From Anaerocolumna sp. AGMB13020 (lineage in GTDB: Bacteria > Bacillota > Clostridia > Lachnospirales > Lachnospiraceae): DNA of 64,000 nucleotides. The notes beneath the pieces were generated by a model. That model did no database searches and had not been told where the DNA came from. It saw nothing but the letters and a program-made list of their open reading frames with translations. The translations under genes were made by a program, and so were the position numbers. The stretch is from assembly GCF_033100115.1 (NCBI RefSeq), contig NZ_CP136910.1, forward strand, positions 5,224,001 through 5,288,000. The letters run 5' to 3'. Below, one piece after another: positions 17,355-26,730 of the stretch (the first letter of the stretch is position 1; each line of letters begins with the position of its first letter).

Positions 17355-18413
17355 ATGTTAAAAAGGTTTACAGCAGTTTTAATGATTTTCTGCCTGGTTT
17401 TTGTTTTGGCAGCCTGCGGGGATAAGAAGGAAGCCACACCAAGTGATTCTTCTTCTGCAAAAGAATTGATAACAGTAGGTTTTTCACAGGTAGGTGCGGA
17501 ATCTGACTGGCGTACTGCCAATACAGAGTCTATGAAATCCACTTTTAGTGAAGCAAATGGTTTTGAACTCATATTTGACGATGCACAGCAAAAGCAAGAT
17601 AACCAGATTGCAGCAATTCGGAATTTCATACAGCAGGAAGTTGATTACATAGTACTGGCACCGGTTACTGAGACTGGTTGGGATACCGTATTACAGGAGG
17701 CTAAGGATGCTGGGATTCCGGTAATCATTGTTGACCGTATGGTAGATGTATCCGATGACAGTTTGTATACGGCCTGGGTAGGTTCTAATTTTGAACTGGA
17801 AGGCAAGAAAGCTGCAGGCTGGCTGGATGCGTATCTAAAGGCAGCAGGTAAAGGAGAAGAGGAAGTAAATATCGTTGATATTCAAGGAACGATCGGTGCA
17901 TCTGCCCAGATTGGACGTACTGCCGGTTTAGAAGCAGGGGTTGCTGCTCACAGCAACTGGAAGCTGCTTGCCAAAGTAAGCGGTGAATTTACACAGGCAA
18001 AGGGACAAGAGGTTATGGAATCCTTGCTGAAGCAATACGGAGACCAGATTGATGTAGTATATTGTGAGAATGACAATGAAGCATTTGGTGCAATTGATGC
18101 CATTGAAGCAGCAGGGTATAAAGTAGGCAGTGACGGAGATATGATTGTTATGTCCTTTGACAGTACCAATGCCGGTATGACAGATACCTTAAGCGGTAAA
18201 ATAACAGTAAATACGGAATGCAATCCTCTTCATGGTCCACGTGTACAGGAAATAATAGATACACTTCAAAAGGGTGGAACCGTTGACAAGCAGAAATTTG
18301 TAGATGAAGGAATATTCTCCTATGATAATTCTGTTACCAGTATTAAGGTAGACGGAACAGATTATCCGGTAACACAGGTGACGGATGAAGTTATAAAAGC
18401 CCGTTCCTACTAA
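17355..18413 (+). CDS. Sugar ABC transporter substrate-binding lipoprotein (YtfQ-like)
   Basis: A 352-residue lipoprotein with signal peptide and lipobox LAAC (Cys about residue 22), then a periplasmic-binding-protein type 1 (ribose/galactose-like) fold. Recognisable stretches are GFSQVGAESDWRTANTESMK and DNQIAAIRNFIQQEVDYIVL, which resemble the galactofuranose-binding protein YtfQ. It delivers a sugar to the transporter encoded next. The neighbouring fucose genes suggest L-fucose or a related sugar, but binding specificity cannot be read from sequence here. A terminator-like hairpin directly after it should keep its mRNA in excess of the transporter's. Confidence 0.92.
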   Translation: MLKRFTAVLMIFCLVFVLAACGDKKEATPSDSSSAKELITVGFSQVGAESDWRTANTESMKSTFSEANGFELIFDDAQQKQDNQIAAIRNFIQQEVDYIVLAPVTETGWDTVLQEAKDAGIPVIIVDRMVDVSDDSLYTAWVGSNFELEGKKAAGWLDAYLKAAGKGEEEVNIVDIQGTIGASAQIGRTAGLEAGVAAHSNWKLLAKVSGEFTQAKGQEVMESLLKQYGDQIDVVYCENDNEAFGAIDAIEAAGYKVGSDGDMIVMSFDSTNAGMTDTLSGKITVNTECNPLHGPRVQEIIDTLQKGGTVDKQKFVDEGIFSYDNSVTSIKVDGTDYPVTQVTDEVIKARSY

Positions 18414-18427
18414 ATAAAGTGTAGTTT

Positions 18428-18477
18428 AAGGTGCGGTATGGTTGATTCTAGGGATGGACAGTACCGCACCTTATTTT
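18428..18477 (+). terminator. Hairpin attenuator between binding-protein and ATPase genes
   Basis: An 11-bp perfect stem (AAGGTGCGGTA with TACCGCACCTT) and a 23-nt loop are followed by ATTTTT. It lies 14 bases after the binding-protein stop and within the transporter operon. Partial read-through would give more binding protein than membrane components. Confidence 0.8.
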
Positions 18478-18599
18478 TGAGAAAGGCAAGGTTACAGGTC
18501 AGTAAATATGTACTGCCTTGTGTAAACAGTGAGTATTGAAATAGGTAAACTGTAGGCAGGGAAGTACCAGTGTAAACGAAAGCAGGTGCAAAAGTTAGA

Positions 18600-20126
18600 A
18601 TGGGTCCTGAGAGTATTGTAATCATGAAGGATATCAGCAAGAGTTTCCCAGGTGTAAAAGCTTTATCACATGTGAACTTTACCTTGCGAAAAGGAGAGAT
18701 TCATGGGCTGATGGGAGAAAATGGTGCCGGTAAATCTACCCTGATCAAGGTTCTCACCGGTGTTTACGAGCTGGATACAGGGGAAATACATATGCAGGGA
18801 AAGGAGACTCCGGTAATCATCCATTCTCCAAAAGAAGCGCAGGAGAATGGAATCAGTACGGTGTATCAGGAGGTGAATTTATGTCCTAACCTTACAGTGG
18901 CAGAAAATTTATTTCTAGGCAGAGAACCAAAAAGAGCCGGACTAATTCATTGGAAAACCATCAATCAAAAAGCTGAGCTTCTCTTAAAGAAGCTTGGTAT
19001 AATGGTATCTCCAGTCATGCTCCTTAAGGATTGTTCCATTGCCATTCAACAGATGGTCGCAATAGCCAGGGCTATTGATATGAAGTGCAGAGTGTTGATA
19101 TTAGATGAACCTACGTCCTCCCTGGATGAAGAAGAAGTCGTAAGACTTTTTCAGTTAATGAAACACTTGAGGGAAGAAGGAACAGGCATTATCTTTGTAA
19201 CCCATTTTCTGGAGCAGGTTTATACAGTCTGTGACCGTATAACCGTATTGAGAAACGGGGAATTGGTTGGAGAATATGAGACGAAACAGCTGCCCAGAGT
19301 ACAATTAGTGGCAAAGATGATGGGAAAAGACTTTGATGAGCTTGCAGATATAAAAGGGGAACAGACAGAGTCTATAAGAGAAGAAACGCCAATGATTGAA
19401 GCGGAACAGCTGGTACATGAAGGAAGTATTAAACCCTTTGACATAGCTGTACACAAAGGAGAAGTCATAGGACTGACGGGGCTCTTGGGATCAGGGCGTT
19501 CGGAACTGGTTCGCACCATTTATGGTGCCGATAAAGCGGACGGAGGTAAGCTTAAAGTCAATGGAAAAGTGGTAAATATAAATTCACCTCTTGATGCCAT
19601 GAAGCTGGGAATGGGATACTTACCGGAGGACAGAAAAGGAGAAGGTATCCTTATGGACTTATCCCTGCGGGAGAATATTATTATCGCCTTACAGGCAAAA
19701 AGAGGTATGCTAAAGCCCATGAGTCGAAAGGAAATGGAAGAGGCAGCAGATAAATATATGGATATTCTGCAGATAAAAGCAGCCAACAGGGAAACACCCA
19801 TAAAGAACCTCTCAGGAGGCAATCAGCAGAAGGTTATACTGGGAAGATGGCTGCTGACCAATCCGGAATATCTGATTCTTGATGAACCTACACGAGGTAT
19901 TGATATAGGGACGAAAACCGAAATTCAGAAACTGGTATTAAAGCTTGCAGAAGAAGGCAAGGCTGTAACTTTTATTTCCTCGGAAATTGAAGAAATGCTA
20001 AGAACCTGTTCCAGAATGATTGTAATGCGGGATGGCAGGAAGGTAGGAGAGCTTAGCGGTATGGAACTTAGTCAGGATACTATTATGAAAACCATTGCAG
20101 GAGGTGAGAAGACAGATGAGATATAA
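18600..20126 (+). CDS. Sugar ABC transporter ATP-binding protein, two ABC domains (YtfR/RbsA-like)
   Basis: A 508-residue tandem ABC ATPase of the carbohydrate uptake-2 class. Domain 1 has Walker A GENGAGKST, Walker B LILDEPTSSLD and a divergent signature (SIAIQQMVAIARA). Domain 2 has a diverged P-loop (GLLGSGRSE), as usual for the class, signature LSGGNQQKV and Walker B LILDEPTRGID. It powers sugar import through the two permeases encoded next. ATG 18600 gives the usual N-terminus leading into KDISKSFPGVKALSHVNF; the ribosome site (AGGTG) is weak. The end overlaps permease 1 by 11 bases. Confidence 0.94.
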   Translation: MGPESIVIMKDISKSFPGVKALSHVNFTLRKGEIHGLMGENGAGKSTLIKVLTGVYELDTGEIHMQGKETPVIIHSPKEAQENGISTVYQEVNLCPNLTVAENLFLGREPKRAGLIHWKTINQKAELLLKKLGIMVSPVMLLKDCSIAIQQMVAIARAIDMKCRVLILDEPTSSLDEEEVVRLFQLMKHLREEGTGIIFVTHFLEQVYTVCDRITVLRNGELVGEYETKQLPRVQLVAKMMGKDFDELADIKGEQTESIREETPMIEAEQLVHEGSIKPFDIAVHKGEVIGLTGLLGSGRSELVRTIYGADKADGGKLKVNGKVVNINSPLDAMKLGMGYLPEDRKGEGILMDLSLRENIIIALQAKRGMLKPMSRKEMEEAADKYMDILQIKAANRETPIKNLSGGNQQKVILGRWLLTNPEYLILDEPTRGIDIGTKTEIQKLVLKLAEEGKAVTFISSEIEEMLRTCSRMIVMRDGRKVGELSGMELSQDTIMKTIAGGEKTDEI

Positions 20127-21171
20127 GATAAAAATACTTACAGGGCACAGGCTGTTTATGCCTTTTTTATGCCTGGCAGTGGTTTTATTGGTAAATGTCC
20201 TAAAGACTCCGGCCTTCTTTCAGATTTCCATGAATAACGGAGTTTTTTATGGTTATATGGTAGATATTATAAACCGTGGTTCTGAACTGGTGATACTTGC
20301 AATAGGTATGACGCTGGTAACAGCAGCTTCTGGTGGGCAGGATATCAGCGTTGGGGCAGTAATGGCTGTGGCAGCGGCTTTTTGCTGTCAGATTCTTTCT
20401 GGTGGAAAGGTATCTACAAATACTTTTGAAAATCCACTGCTTCTGGCGGTGCTGGCAGCTTTGGCTGCTGCTCTTCTGTGTGGTGCCTTTAACGGTTTTC
20501 TGGTAGCAAAACTACATATTCAGCCAATGGTCGCTACGTTAATATTATTTACGGCAGGCAGAGGGATAGCCCAATTAATTACAAAAGGCCAGATTACCTA
20601 CATACGAGTGGACACTTATAAGGTTTTAGGCGGATATATTGGAAAATGTCCCATACCTACACCGGTCTTCTTAAGTACGGCAGCTGTTATCCTGATTGCA
20701 GTAGTTGTAAAAAAGACAGCTCTCGGTCTTTATATAGAAAGTGTTGGTGTTAATGCCTCTGCTTCCAGACTGGTAGGCCTTAACTCCTCTTTGATTAAAT
20801 TCCTGACTTATGTACTTTGTGGTATATTAGCAGGCTTTGCAGGTATAATCGCTTCCAGCCGTATCTACTCAGCTGATGCAAATAACATAGGACTGTATAT
20901 GGAAATGGATGCTATTCTGGCAGTGGCTTTAGGGGGGAATATCTTAAGCGGAGGTAAATTCAGCCTTATCGGTTCAGTAATTGGTGCTTATACCATTCAG
21001 GCACTGACCACTACCCTTTACGCCATGAATGTATCCGCTGATCAGCTGCCCGTATACAAAGCGGTGGTGGTAATAACCATAGTAGTGCTGCAAAGTCCCG
21101 TTTTCAGAAAATTCATGGGAAACCATAAATTGAATGTATTACGAAAAAGGGAAGAAAGGCATGGTTATTGA
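20116..21171 (+). CDS. Sugar ABC transporter permease 1 (YtfT-like)
   Basis: A 351-residue integral membrane permease of the ribose/galactose (BPD_transp_2) family with about eight to ten helices. The conserved loop LVTAASGGQDISVGAVMA contains the family's GGxDxSVG pattern, and a late NILSGGKFSLIGSVIGA motif contacts the ATPase. ATG 20116 is chosen because GGAGGTGAG lies upstream, inside the ATPase gene. The frame is open seven codons further. Permease 2 starts inside its 3' end, so a heterodimeric channel is likely. Confidence 0.93.
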   Translation: MRYKIKILTGHRLFMPFLCLAVVLLVNVLKTPAFFQISMNNGVFYGYMVDIINRGSELVILAIGMTLVTAASGGQDISVGAVMAVAAAFCCQILSGGKVSTNTFENPLLLAVLAALAAALLCGAFNGFLVAKLHIQPMVATLILFTAGRGIAQLITKGQITYIRVDTYKVLGGYIGKCPIPTPVFLSTAAVILIAVVVKKTALGLYIESVGVNASASRLVGLNSSLIKFLTYVLCGILAGFAGIIASSRIYSADANNIGLYMEMDAILAVALGGNILSGGKFSLIGSVIGAYTIQALTTTLYAMNVSADQLPVYKAVVVITIVVLQSPVFRKFMGNHKLNVLRKREERHGY

Positions 21172-22258
21172 TATGGTAAAATCGAAAAATAAAAGTAAGC
21201 TTCAAAGCAATACTTTCCTCTTGTTAATAACCATAGGACTTTTTCTGGTGATGTATGTGGCCGGAATGTTTCTTTATCAGGATAAAGGATTTGCGAAACC
21301 TCAGATGTTCTTAAATCTTTTTATATCCAATGCAGGGCTGATCGTAATTGCCTGTGGCATGACGTTGGTCATGATTACAGGAGGTATTGATATTTCCGTG
21401 GGTTCAGTTACTGCACTGGTCTGCATGGCAGCAGCTTATCTTATGGAAAAAAAAGGTGCCAGTACCTATACAGCTTTGGTAATGGCTCTGGCTATCGGAA
21501 TTTTATTTGGACTGGTGCAGGGATATTTAATTGCCTATCTGGAGATACAGCCATTTATTGTAACATTGGGAGGTATGTTCTTTGGCAGGGGAATGACTGC
21601 CGTAGTCAGTACGGAGATGATATCGATCCAAAATAAACTGTTTATGAAATGGGCAAACTACAAAATCTACCTGCCCTTTGGTACGGTTAATAAAAAGGGT
21701 GTTTATCAGGCGGCTTATATCTATCCAACGGTATTAATCGCAATAGCAATTGTAGTGGGAATCACAATAATGCTTAAGTATACCAAATTCGGTCGTAAAC
21801 TCTATGCCATTGGCGGGAACCAGCAAAGCGCTTTGATGATGGGGATTAACGTGAGAAAAACAAAACTTCAGGCTTATGTTCTGGATGGGTTTCTGGCAGG
21901 TCTTGGTGGTTTTCTCTTCTGCCTGAACAGCAGTGCGGGTTTTGTGGAACAGGCAAAAGGAATGGAAATGGATGCGATTTCAGCTGCTGTTATTGGTGGT
22001 ACACTTCTCAGCGGTGGTGTGGGAACAGTTGTCGGAACTTTATTTGGGGTATTAATAAAAGGGACCATCACCAGTCTGATAACAACCCAGGGAACCTTAT
22101 CCAGCTGGTGGGTTAGGATAGTATTGTCCGCTCTACTTTGCTTCTTTATTATATTGCAATCAGTAATTGCATCAGCTAAAAGGAAGAAAAAAAAGTTTTC
22201 GGTATTTGGCGGGAGTGATTCCTTTAAAGCGTTTAAACAACTTAATAAAGTAACTTAA
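21161..22258 (+). CDS. Sugar ABC transporter permease 2 (YjfF-like)
   Basis: A 365-residue permease of the same family as its upstream neighbour. It has the hallmark LVMITGGIDISVGSVTAL and the late GGTLLSGGVGTVVGTLFGV motif. ATG 21161 (AAAGG close upstream) overlaps permease 1 by 11 bases, and ATG 21173 is an alternative. The last 87 bases overlap, tail to tail, the coding end of the minus-strand AraC gene. The paired permeases, ATPase and lipoprotein match the YtfQ-YtfR-YtfT-YjfF layout. Confidence 0.93.
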   Translation: MVIDMVKSKNKSKLQSNTFLLLITIGLFLVMYVAGMFLYQDKGFAKPQMFLNLFISNAGLIVIACGMTLVMITGGIDISVGSVTALVCMAAAYLMEKKGASTYTALVMALAIGILFGLVQGYLIAYLEIQPFIVTLGGMFFGRGMTAVVSTEMISIQNKLFMKWANYKIYLPFGTVNKKGVYQAAYIYPTVLIAIAIVVGITIMLKYTKFGRKLYAIGGNQQSALMMGINVRKTKLQAYVLDGFLAGLGGFLFCLNSSAGFVEQAKGMEMDAISAAVIGGTLLSGGVGTVVGTLFGVLIKGTITSLITTQGTLSSWWVRIVLSALLCFFIILQSVIASAKRKKKKFSVFGGSDSFKAFKQLNKVT

Positions 22259-23137
22259 ATCATTAAAACCGCAGGCATAAGCAATCTCAGTTATGCTGTC
22301 CTCTGATGACAGCAGCTGGCAGCAGGCTCTCTCAATACGGTAATTGTTCAGATATTCGAAAGGGCTTTTGTGGGTCATTTCCTGAAAAAAACGGCAGAAA
22401 TATTTGGGAGACATACCGGCAGCTTTCGAAAGCTGCTCCAGGGTCAGACTGTTTTGATAGGATTCCTCCATAAGTTCCAGAACCTGTTTCATCAAATGAA
22501 TTCTTTTGTGGTTTCTTTGCGTTTCAGAGTCCGTTGAATAATAATGATTTTTCGTAATACTTCCAAGTATCAGATATAAAAGTCCCTGGGTAATTAACTC
22601 ACAACCTAGGGCTTTTTCTTTTAAGGTATCAAAAAGACAGTTCAGGTGCTGCTTTAATAAAAGCTGCTCTGTAAAATTTATATTCTGTAAGGAATTCAAT
22701 TTTTGTAAGGAATTCATATTCTGTAAGCTGTTAGGATTCTCTGAATGGATATTGTTATTATCAATGGGAGCAGCTGGATAATATTCATTGATCAGATAGG
22801 TATGATTCATGATTTCTTTGATGTAACGATTACAGGCATTCTCTTTTTTCACAAGCATGTTCATGTCAAAAACAACGCATTGATAGATGCAGTCTGTCGG
22901 AGTCCCTCCATGAAGGGTACCGCTGTTCAGAAACAGAATATCCCCTTTCTTAGCCAGGTGCTCCCGCTCGTCCAGAGTAACAACGAAGCAGCCTTCTAAA
23001 ATACGAATAATTTCATATTCCATATGCCAATGGTAGGACATTATGTATTGGGGATGATTCGGATCAACATGATAGAATTCTATTGGAAAATCAAAGGTTC
23101 CTCTTTGCTTGCTCTCATTGTAGCCCAGTTTCTGCAT
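22172..23137 (-). CDS. AraC family regulator with N-terminal cupin domain
   Basis: A 321-residue regulator. Residues 1-110 form a cupin-like sugar-sensing domain (MSYHWHMEYEIIRILEGCFV, with GDILFLNSGTLHGG). The last ~100 residues form two helix-turn-helix motifs (LSKAAGMSPKYFCRFF and ITEIAYACGFNDLSYFIKLF). ATG at 23137 is preceded by GGAGG; the frame is open 22 codons further up without a ribosome site. The linker holds repeats of about seven residues (NSLQNMN, NSLQKLN, NSLQNIN). It is divergent from fucI, so it probably controls fucI-kinase-fucU. Its 3' end overlaps permease 2 by 87 bases on the opposite strand. Confidence 0.92.
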   Translation of the reverse strand: MQKLGYNESKQRGTFDFPIEFYHVDPNHPQYIMSYHWHMEYEIIRILEGCFVVTLDEREHLAKKGDILFLNSGTLHGGTPTDCIYQCVVFDMNMLVKKENACNRYIKEIMNHTYLINEYYPAAPIDNNNIHSENPNSLQNMNSLQKLNSLQNINFTEQLLLKQHLNCLFDTLKEKALGCELITQGLLYLILGSITKNHYYSTDSETQRNHKRIHLMKQVLELMEESYQNSLTLEQLSKAAGMSPKYFCRFFQEMTHKSPFEYLNNYRIERACCQLLSSEDSITEIAYACGFNDLSYFIKLFKRFKGITPAKYRKLFFLPFS

Positions 23138-23173
23138 AAAACCTCCAATGTGAATATCGTTATATTTTTTGCT

Positions 23174-23203
23174 ATTATAACACAAGAATCTGCTTACCGG
23201 CAA
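23174..23203 (-). promoter_or_regulatory. Promoter of the AraC gene in the divergent AraC/fucI region
   Basis: On the minus strand TTGCCG (complement of 23198-23203), an 18-bp spacer and TATAAT (complement of 23174-23179) form a plausible sigma-A promoter. On the plus strand a TATAAT at 23207-23212 without a good -35 may serve fucI. The two sites nearly abut, so one bound regulator could control both directions. Confidence 0.5.
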
Positions 23204-23283
23204 CCGTATAATGAAATTACAGTATTATATGCGAGCACCTTCAACAGGCAAAACGCAAAAGGTATTTTACGAAAAAAATGTAT

Positions 23284-23298
23284 GCCGCAAAAAGCGGC
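23284..23298 (+). promoter_or_regulatory. Small hairpin directly before the fucI ribosome site
   Basis: GCCGC and GCGGC pair around a five-A loop, ending three bases before the AAGGAG of fucI. It may protect the mRNA 5' region or tune initiation. No terminator-like T run follows. Confidence 0.5.
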
Positions 23299-23313
23299 AG
23301 AAGGAGATTATTT

Positions 23314-25107
23314 ATGGCGAAGAACAGATTAATTGGGGATTATCCGGTAATTGGAATCAGACCAACTATCGACGGAAGAAGAGGTGCTTTAGGAGTAAGA
23401 GAATCTCTGGAAGAGCAGACTATGAACATGGCAAAAGCAGCGGCAAAATTATTTGAAGAGAATATCAGATATTCCAATGGGGAGCCGGTGAAAGTTATTA
23501 TTGCGGATACTACCATTGGCCGTGTTGCAGAAGCCGCCGCCTGTGCAGATAAATTCAAAAAGGCGGGTGTGGACATTACCCTGACAGTCACTCCCTGCTG
23601 GTGTTATGGCTCTGAAACCATGGATATGGATACCAAAACAATAAAAGGAGTATGGGGCTTTAACGGTACGGAAAGACCCGGCGCAGTGTATCTTGCAGCT
23701 GTTCTGGCAGGTCATGCACAGAAAGGTCTTCCGGCATTTGGTATCTATGGGCATGATGTACAGGATGCTGCCGATACAGAGATACCAGAGGACGTGAAAG
23801 AGAAATTGCTCCGATTCGGTCGTGCTTCTGTTGCAGCAGCAACTATGAGAGGCAAATCCTATCTTCAGATTGGTTCTATCTGCATGGGTATAGCGGGTTC
23901 TATTATTGATACCGATTTCTTTGAAGAGTACCTGGGGATGAGAGTGGAATCTGTTGATGAAGTCGAAATAATTCGTAGGATGACAGAAGAAATCTATGAT
24001 AAGGCTGAGTATGAGAAAGCACTTGCCTGGACCAAAGAACACTGTAAGGAAGGTTTTGATAAAAATCCCGAGGAATTGCGAAAATCACCGGAAGAAAAAG
24101 AGAAGGACTGGGAATTTGTTGTTAAGATGATGTGTATCATAAAAGACTTGTTTAACGGAAATTCCAACCTGCCTGATTACGCAAAAGAAGAAAGTGTAGG
24201 TCATAACGCAATAGCAGGCGGTTTCCAGGGGCAGAGACAATGGACGGATTTCTATCCCAATTGTGATTTTCCGGAATCTCTGTTGAATTCCTCATTCGAC
24301 TGGGAGGGTGCAAGAGAACCCTACATATTAGCTACTGAAAATGATACTTTAAATGGTGTTGGTATGCTCTTTGGTAAGCTACTTACTAATACTCCTCAGA
24401 TTTTTGCAGATGTAAGGACCTATTGGAGCCCTGAGGCAGTTAAGAAAGCAACCGGTTATGAACTGGAAGGTATTGCGGCAGAATCCAAAGGATTTATCCA
24501 TCTGATTAATTCCGGTGCTGCCTGCATAGATGCCTGCGGTGAGATAAAAGATTTGAACGGCAATGGTATAATGAAACCCTTCTGGGAGATGACAGAGGCA
24601 GATCAGGAAGCCTGTTTAAAGGCAACTACCTGGAATGCAGCAGATACAGGGTATTTCAGAGGCGGCGGTTACTCCTCCAGATTCCTGACCAGAAGTGAAA
24701 TGCCGGTAACCATGGTTCGTATAAACCTCGTAAAAGGCATAGGACCTGTACTTCAGCTGGCAGAAGGTTATACCGTTAATCTGCCCGAAGAGGTATCTGA
24801 TAAATTGTGGAAGAGAACAGATTACACCTGGCCCTGTACCTGGTTTGCTCCAAGACTTACCGGAGAAGGTGCATTTACCTCTGCTTATGATGTAATGAAT
24901 AATTGGGGAGCCAACCATGGTGCCATCAGTTATGGACATATCGGTGCAGATATTATAACTCTGTGTTCTATATTAAGAATTCCAGTTAATATGCACAATG
25001 TCCCTGAAGAGAAGATCTTCCGTCCTGCGGTATGGAGTGCTTTTGGTATGGATAAGGAAGGACAGGATTACAGAGCCTGCCAGAATTTTGGACCTTTGTA
25101 TAAGTAA
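23314..25107 (+). CDS. fucI: L-fucose isomerase
   Basis: A 597-residue enzyme, close to the ~590 residues of E. coli FucI, that converts L-fucose to L-fuculose in the cytoplasm with a Mn ion. Recognisable regions are [20 protein letters not shown] at the N-terminus, the central [23 protein letters not shown] segment, [15 protein letters not shown], and the C-terminal [21 protein letters not shown] 23314 has AAGGAG eight bases upstream; an upstream in-frame ATG (23278) has no ribosome site. It leads a three-gene set, isomerase-kinase-mutarotase. No fuculose-phosphate aldolase gene is in the window. Confidence 0.97.
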   Translation: MAKNRLIGDYPVIGIRPTIDGRRGALGVRESLEEQTMNMAKAAAKLFEENIRYSNGEPVKVIIADTTIGRVAEAAACADKFKKAGVDITLTVTPCWCYGSETMDMDTKTIKGVWGFNGTERPGAVYLAAVLAGHAQKGLPAFGIYGHDVQDAADTEIPEDVKEKLLRFGRASVAAATMRGKSYLQIGSICMGIAGSIIDTDFFEEYLGMRVESVDEVEIIRRMTEEIYDKAEYEKALAWTKEHCKEGFDKNPEELRKSPEEKEKDWEFVVKMMCIIKDLFNGNSNLPDYAKEESVGHNAIAGGFQGQRQWTDFYPNCDFPESLLNSSFDWEGAREPYILATENDTLNGVGMLFGKLLTNTPQIFADVRTYWSPEAVKKATGYELEGIAAESKGFIHLINSGAACIDACGEIKDLNGNGIMKPFWEMTEADQEACLKATTWNAADTGYFRGGGYSSRFLTRSEMPVTMVRINLVKGIGPVLQLAEGYTVNLPEEVSDKLWKRTDYTWPCTWFAPRLTGEGAFTSAYDVMNNWGANHGAISYGHIGADIITLCSILRIPVNMHNVPEEKIFRPAVWSAFGMDKEGQDYRACQNFGPLYK

Positions 25108-25148
25108 AAGGAAGCATAGGTGTACCAAGGTACACAGACAGGAGTTTT

Positions 25149-26621
25149 ATGAAGAAGGTTATTGCGTTTGACCTGGGGGCCTCCAGTGGCAGGGCTATGG
25201 TCGGTGAACTTTCAGATAACAGGATTACTATCAGGGAAATCCACCGATTCCTAAATGAACCAGTGCAGGTGAGAGGAACACTGTATTGGGATGTTCTGAG
25301 GCTCTTTCATGAGATGAAACAGGGGCTGGTAAAAGCTAAAGCTGAGGGTGAGATTACCAGCCTTGGAGTGGATACCTGGGGAGTGGATTTCGGTTTGCTT
25401 GATGATAAAGGACGGCTGCTTGAGAATCCGGTCCATTACCGGGATGTCCGAACAAAAGGAATGCTAAAGGCAGCGGAAGAAAGAATCCGCCTGGAGGAAC
25501 TATACCAGATTACAGGTAATCAGCTAATGGAAATAAATACAGCATTCCAGCTTCTTTCCCTGGTATCTGATAAAGAAGCTGCTTTGCAGAGGGCAGATAC
25601 GCTTTTGCTCATGCCGGATTTATTCAACTATATGTTTACGGGAAAGAGATATGCCGAATATTCCATAGCTTCTACGACACAATTATTAGATGCAAAAGAG
25701 AGAATATGGTCTGAGAAGGTTCTGAAAGCCCTGGGAATTTCAGAAACGCTGTTGCCGGAGATAATACCCAGCGGTACCCTTTTGGGAACAATAACAGCTG
25801 AGATCAAAGAAGAGTTAAATGTTTCATCCATAAATGTGACAGCAGTAGCCGGACATGATACCCAGAGCGCATTGGTTTCAGTACCTGCCAGAGAGAAAGA
25901 TTTTCTCTTTATAAGCTGCGGTACCTGGTCTTTAATGGGAACAGAACTGGACAGTCCTCTGATAGATGAGAAATCCGCCGGATACAATTTTACCAACGAA
26001 GGAGGATACGGGGGTAAAATATCCTTCTTAAAAAATCTCACCGGTTTATGGCTGGTGCAAGAGAGCAGACGCTGGTGGGAGAAGGAGGGGACTGCCTACA
26101 GCTTTTCAGAGTTAGAGAAAATGGCCGAAAGTACAGAAGCTTTTCAGAGCTTTATCGATACGGACAGTGAAGAATTTGCATTGCCCGGAAATCTTCCGGA
26201 GCGGATTCGTGAATTTTGCAGAAAGACTGGTCAGAAGGTTCCTGAAACACCAGGAGAGATCGTGCGCTGCATCAATGAAAGCCTTTCCTTCAGATATCGG
26301 ACGGTGATGGAGGAAATAACAGACTGTACCGGTTTGGCCTATGACAGAATTTATATGGTAGGCGGAGGAATCAACAGTAAATTATTATGCAGGATGACTG
26401 CCTGTGCCTGTAGGAAGGAAGTAGTTGCTGGACCTTCGGAAGCTACGGTCTATGGAAACATTGCCCTTCAATTAATTGCCGCAGGAGACATAGAGAATCT
26501 TACAACGGCAAGAAGCATTATCGGCCAGTCCGCAGAAATCAGTATTTATCAGCCAATAAAACAGGAAGAGTGGGAGGCAGCATACAAGCGCTATAAGGCA
26601 GTAACCGGTAAGGAGAAATAA
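25149..26621 (+). CDS. FGGY sugar kinase, RhaB-type, probable L-fuculokinase
   Basis: A 490-residue FGGY kinase. By sequence it is of the rhamnulokinase (RhaB) type: AFDLGASSGRAMVGEL at the N-terminus, GVDTWGVDFGLLDDKGRLL, AVAGHDTQSALVSVP, and a late YMVGGGINSKLLCRM. The enzyme phosphorylates a ketose (L-fuculose or L-rhamnulose) at C1 with ATP. Between fucI and fucU the likely substrate is L-fuculose. A fucose role for this isomerase-kinase-mutarotase arrangement has been described in C. phytofermentans, as I recall it. The stop codon abuts the structured leader of fucU. Confidence 0.9.
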   Translation: MKKVIAFDLGASSGRAMVGELSDNRITIREIHRFLNEPVQVRGTLYWDVLRLFHEMKQGLVKAKAEGEITSLGVDTWGVDFGLLDDKGRLLENPVHYRDVRTKGMLKAAEERIRLEELYQITGNQLMEINTAFQLLSLVSDKEAALQRADTLLLMPDLFNYMFTGKRYAEYSIASTTQLLDAKERIWSEKVLKALGISETLLPEIIPSGTLLGTITAEIKEELNVSSINVTAVAGHDTQSALVSVPAREKDFLFISCGTWSLMGTELDSPLIDEKSAGYNFTNEGGYGGKISFLKNLTGLWLVQESRRWWEKEGTAYSFSELEKMAESTEAFQSFIDTDSEEFALPGNLPERIREFCRKTGQKVPETPGEIVRCINESLSFRYRTVMEEITDCTGLAYDRIYMVGGGINSKLLCRMTACACRKEVVAGPSEATVYGNIALQLIAAGDIENLTTARSIIGQSAEISIYQPIKQEEWEAAYKRYKAVTGKEK

Positions 26622-26730
26622 GAGTGAAAGAAAATAATCAATTGAAAGGATGTCACGTTTTGATTCTTTCGCTCCTTGTTATTTGTGACAGTATTGCAGG
26701 CCAGCCTGCGATATGCAATGGGTATCAATA
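26622..26730 (+). promoter_or_regulatory. Structured leader motif before fucU (pseudoknot-like), copy 1
   Basis: Segments a GAGTGAAAG (26622-26630), b TGTCAC (26651-26656), a' CTTTCGCTC (26666-26674) and b' GTGACA (26685-26690) are ordered a-b-a'-b', which is H-type pseudoknot topology. A 9-bp hairpin TATTGCAGG/CCTGCGATA (26692-26713) follows, then 17 bases to the ATG of fucU. No ordinary GGAGG site is present. A close homologue precedes hemL (38969-39070) with compensatory changes in b/b' and in the hairpin, and a shortened form precedes hemC. Confidence 0.7.

Noticed and set aside
23449..24042. A 197-codon minus-strand frame inside fucI.
   Set aside because: It is antisense to highly conserved fucI sequence and resembles no protein family.
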